From an uncultured Acidovorax sp. (GTDB lineage Bacteria > Pseudomonadota > Gammaproteobacteria > Burkholderiales > Burkholderiaceae_C), in the NCBI GenBank assembly GCA_913774955.1, contig CAJYKV010000001.1:1-64000 (forward strand): a stretch of DNA of 64,000 bases, written 5' to 3'. Below are positions 62,722 to 64,000 of the stretch, in pieces. The first letter of the stretch is position 1. Every line of letters begins with the position of its first letter. The notes under the pieces were generated by a model. The model was given only the letters and a program-made list of their open reading frames with translations. It did no database searches and was not told the origin of the DNA. The position numbers and the translations under genes are program-made.

Positions 62722-64000
62722 ATGAGGCGTCTCTCGAATCACCGTCTGCGGTCGGGTCTGCGCGTGGCCCTGAGCCACTATGTGGCCAACGGCGTGTCCG
62801 TGGCCCTCGGGTTGCTGCTCATCTCCGTGCTGGTGCACGCCTGGCTCGGTCCCGCGGCTGCCGCGGCCGCTTCGGTCGGCGTGGTCGTCTGTTCGCCGCC
62901 CGATCTGCCGGGTCCGCGCCGCGGCAAGCTGTGGCAGATGCTGCCGGCGCCGCTGCTGGGCATTCCCCTCTTTTTCGCGGTGCAGTGGCTGCATGGCGAT
63001 CCGCTGCATCTGGGCCTGCTGCTGGTGCCGGGCACCTTCCTGGCGTTTCTCGCGATGGCCTGGGGCCGCCGCGGCATTCCCATCGCCGTGGCGGTGATGT
63101 TCTCGATGATTTTCTCGATGGCGGCCGCATCGCGGGTGCCGGCGGGCACCGATCCGTTGCCCGCGGCGCTGGCGATCACGGCGCATTTCGCACTGGGCGC
63201 GGGGCTGTACGTGCTCTACGCCGTGGCCGCCAACCGGCTGCTGAACGCGCGCTACCGCGTGCAGTTCGTGGCGGATACTCTGCTGTCGCTGGCGGCCCTG
63301 ATGCGCGCGCAGGCGCGGCTGTTCGACGGCGCGCATGCGGGCACGGCGGCGGCGACGGCGACCGCAGCCACCGCTTCGGCGCGGGACGAGGCGCATGCGG
63401 ACGAGGAAGCAGGGACGCGTGCTGCGGGGGCGGAAGAGCCGCATGCGCTCACGGGCCTGCTGCTGCAGCGCCAGGCCGCGCTGGCCGAACAGCTGCAGGC
63501 GGCGCGCAATATCGTGCTGGAGTCTCCTACCACGCCGCGGCGCCAGCGTCTGGCGGGCATGCTGCTGCTGGTGCTGGAGATGCGCGACCACCTGCTCGCC
63601 TGCGAACTCGACGTGGAAACGCTCAAGACCCATCCGGGCCACGTGCCCGTGCTGCACGCGCTGCGCGGAGTGCTGCACGACGTGGCCCGGGAACTGGCCC
63701 ACATGGCGGACGCGCTGCTGCGGGGCGGCCGGCCGGACCCGTTCACCGACGCTCGGCCCGCGCTCGCGCAACTGCGCTGGAGCGATCCGCTGCCCGCGCA
63801 GGCCGTGGGCGGGCCGTCTCCGCATGCGCTGGCCCGGGGTCTGGCGGACCGCGTGGGGCATATCAACGACGAGGCGCTGCGCCTGAACGCGCTCGCGCGT
63901 GGCGACGCTCCGCCGAACCTGGCGGTGGTGCGCGCGAGCTGGCAGATGTTCGTGAGCCCCACGGCCTGGTCGTGGGCGCCCCTGGCGACGCTCTGGCGCT
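62722..64000 (+). CDS. FUSC-family membrane protein, N-terminal part (truncated by window)
   Basis: A frame open from ATG 62722 to the window end (426 codons, no stop). The first ~190 residues hold about five hydrophobic segments (VALGLLLISVLVHAWLG, MLPAPLLGIPLFFAVQW, LGLLLVPGTFLAFLAMAWG, IAVAVMFSMIFSMAAA, ALAITAHFALGAGLYVLY), followed by a soluble helical region rich in Ala/Leu/Arg. This resembles FUSC/YccS-type or aromatic-acid-exporter-like proteins. A C-terminal membrane half would be expected beyond the window. It is not linked to the signalling genes by spacing. Confidence 0.75.
   Translation, partial: MRRLSNHRLRSGLRVALSHYVANGVSVALGLLLISVLVHAWLGPAAAAAASVGVVVCSPPDLPGPRRGKLWQMLPAPLLGIPLFFAVQWLHGDPLHLGLLLVPGTFLAFLAMAWGRRGIPIAVAVMFSMIFSMAAASRVPAGTDPLPAALAITAHFALGAGLYVLYAVAANRLLNARYRVQFVADTLLSLAALMRAQARLFDGAHAGTAAATATAATASARDEAHADEEAGTRAAGAEEPHALTGLLLQRQAALAEQLQAARNIVLESPTTPRRQRLAGMLLLVLEMRDHLLACELDVETLKTHPGHVPVLHALRGVLHDVARELAHMADALLRGGRPDPFTDARPALAQLRWSDPLPAQAVGGPSPHALARGLADRVGHINDEALRLNALARGDAPPNLAVVRASWQMFVSPTAWSWAPLATLWR

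Overview
The window is GC-rich chromosomal DNA from a betaproteobacterium. Family content and gene order fit the Comamonadaceae, most likely an Acidovorax/Paracidovorax-type organism: TctC/Bug binding protein, TCA supercluster with a GntR/UTRA regulator, cyoABCD-surf1-regB-regA, RibBX, and a LexA-preceded PA0069-type radical SAM gene. The taxonomy is inferred from family content, not from a search. Genes are densely packed on both strands. I see no rRNA, tRNA, CRISPR array, insertion sequence or prophage.

Layout. 0-4.7 kb: the 3' end of etfA, an acyl-CoA dehydrogenase, a nitronate-monooxygenase-like flavoprotein and a membrane acyltransferase. 4.7-8.8 kb: an IclR regulator divergent from a Bug binding protein, a CaiB-type CoA-transferase and a short citrate-synthase-fold lyase, with a palindromic operator in the shared promoter. 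8.9-18.6 kb: a LETM1-like membrane protein, an SOS-box-preceded radical SAM gene, a chemoreceptor, an EptA/MCR-type phosphoethanolamine transferase, the glutathione-dependent formaldehyde pair (S-formylglutathione hydrolase, class III ADH), a GlxA-type regulator and a GNAT. 18.7-20.2 kb: an amidase.

20.4-32.9 kb is a TCA-cycle supercluster. sdhCDAB-sdhE-gltA runs leftward. A GntR/UTRA regulator lies between it and the rightward mdh-tam-CitE-like lyase-secreted protein-acnB group. A strong palindrome sits inside the regulator's own promoter and next to the mdh promoter. 33-38 kb: an SbmA/BacA-like transporter, the tRNA hydroxylation protein TrhP, LysR and TauE/SafE genes, with two heptanucleotide tandem repeats directly behind stop codons. 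37.7-44.6 kb: a leftward respiratory operon, cyoABCD-surf1-regB-regA, which puts a bo3-type quinol oxidase together with the redox two-component system. A divergent MHS-type transporter lies opposite.

46.4-52.6 kb: ybgC-tolQ-tolR-tolA without tolB/pal, an aminotransferase, nusB, ribH and a ribBX whose GTP-cyclohydrolase half has lost its metal site. 52.7-55.4 kb: a DUF2235 hydrolase, a small ferredoxin and a DUF427 protein. Between the last two lies a 402-bp intergenic region made of two diverged 135-bp tandem units, each with a perfect DnaA box and an inverted repeat. 55.5-62.6 kb is a signalling island: receiver, solute-binding protein and membrane PAS histidine kinase translationally chained in one operon, facing an HTH-receiver protein, a receiver-HPt protein and a chemoreceptor across overlapping promoters. 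The window ends inside a FUSC-like membrane protein.

The best candidates for something undescribed are the split solute-sensing phosphorelay (55.5-62.6 kb), the IclR-controlled CoA-dependent citrate-type module (4.7-8.8 kb) and the DnaA-box tandem element (54.7-55.0 kb).
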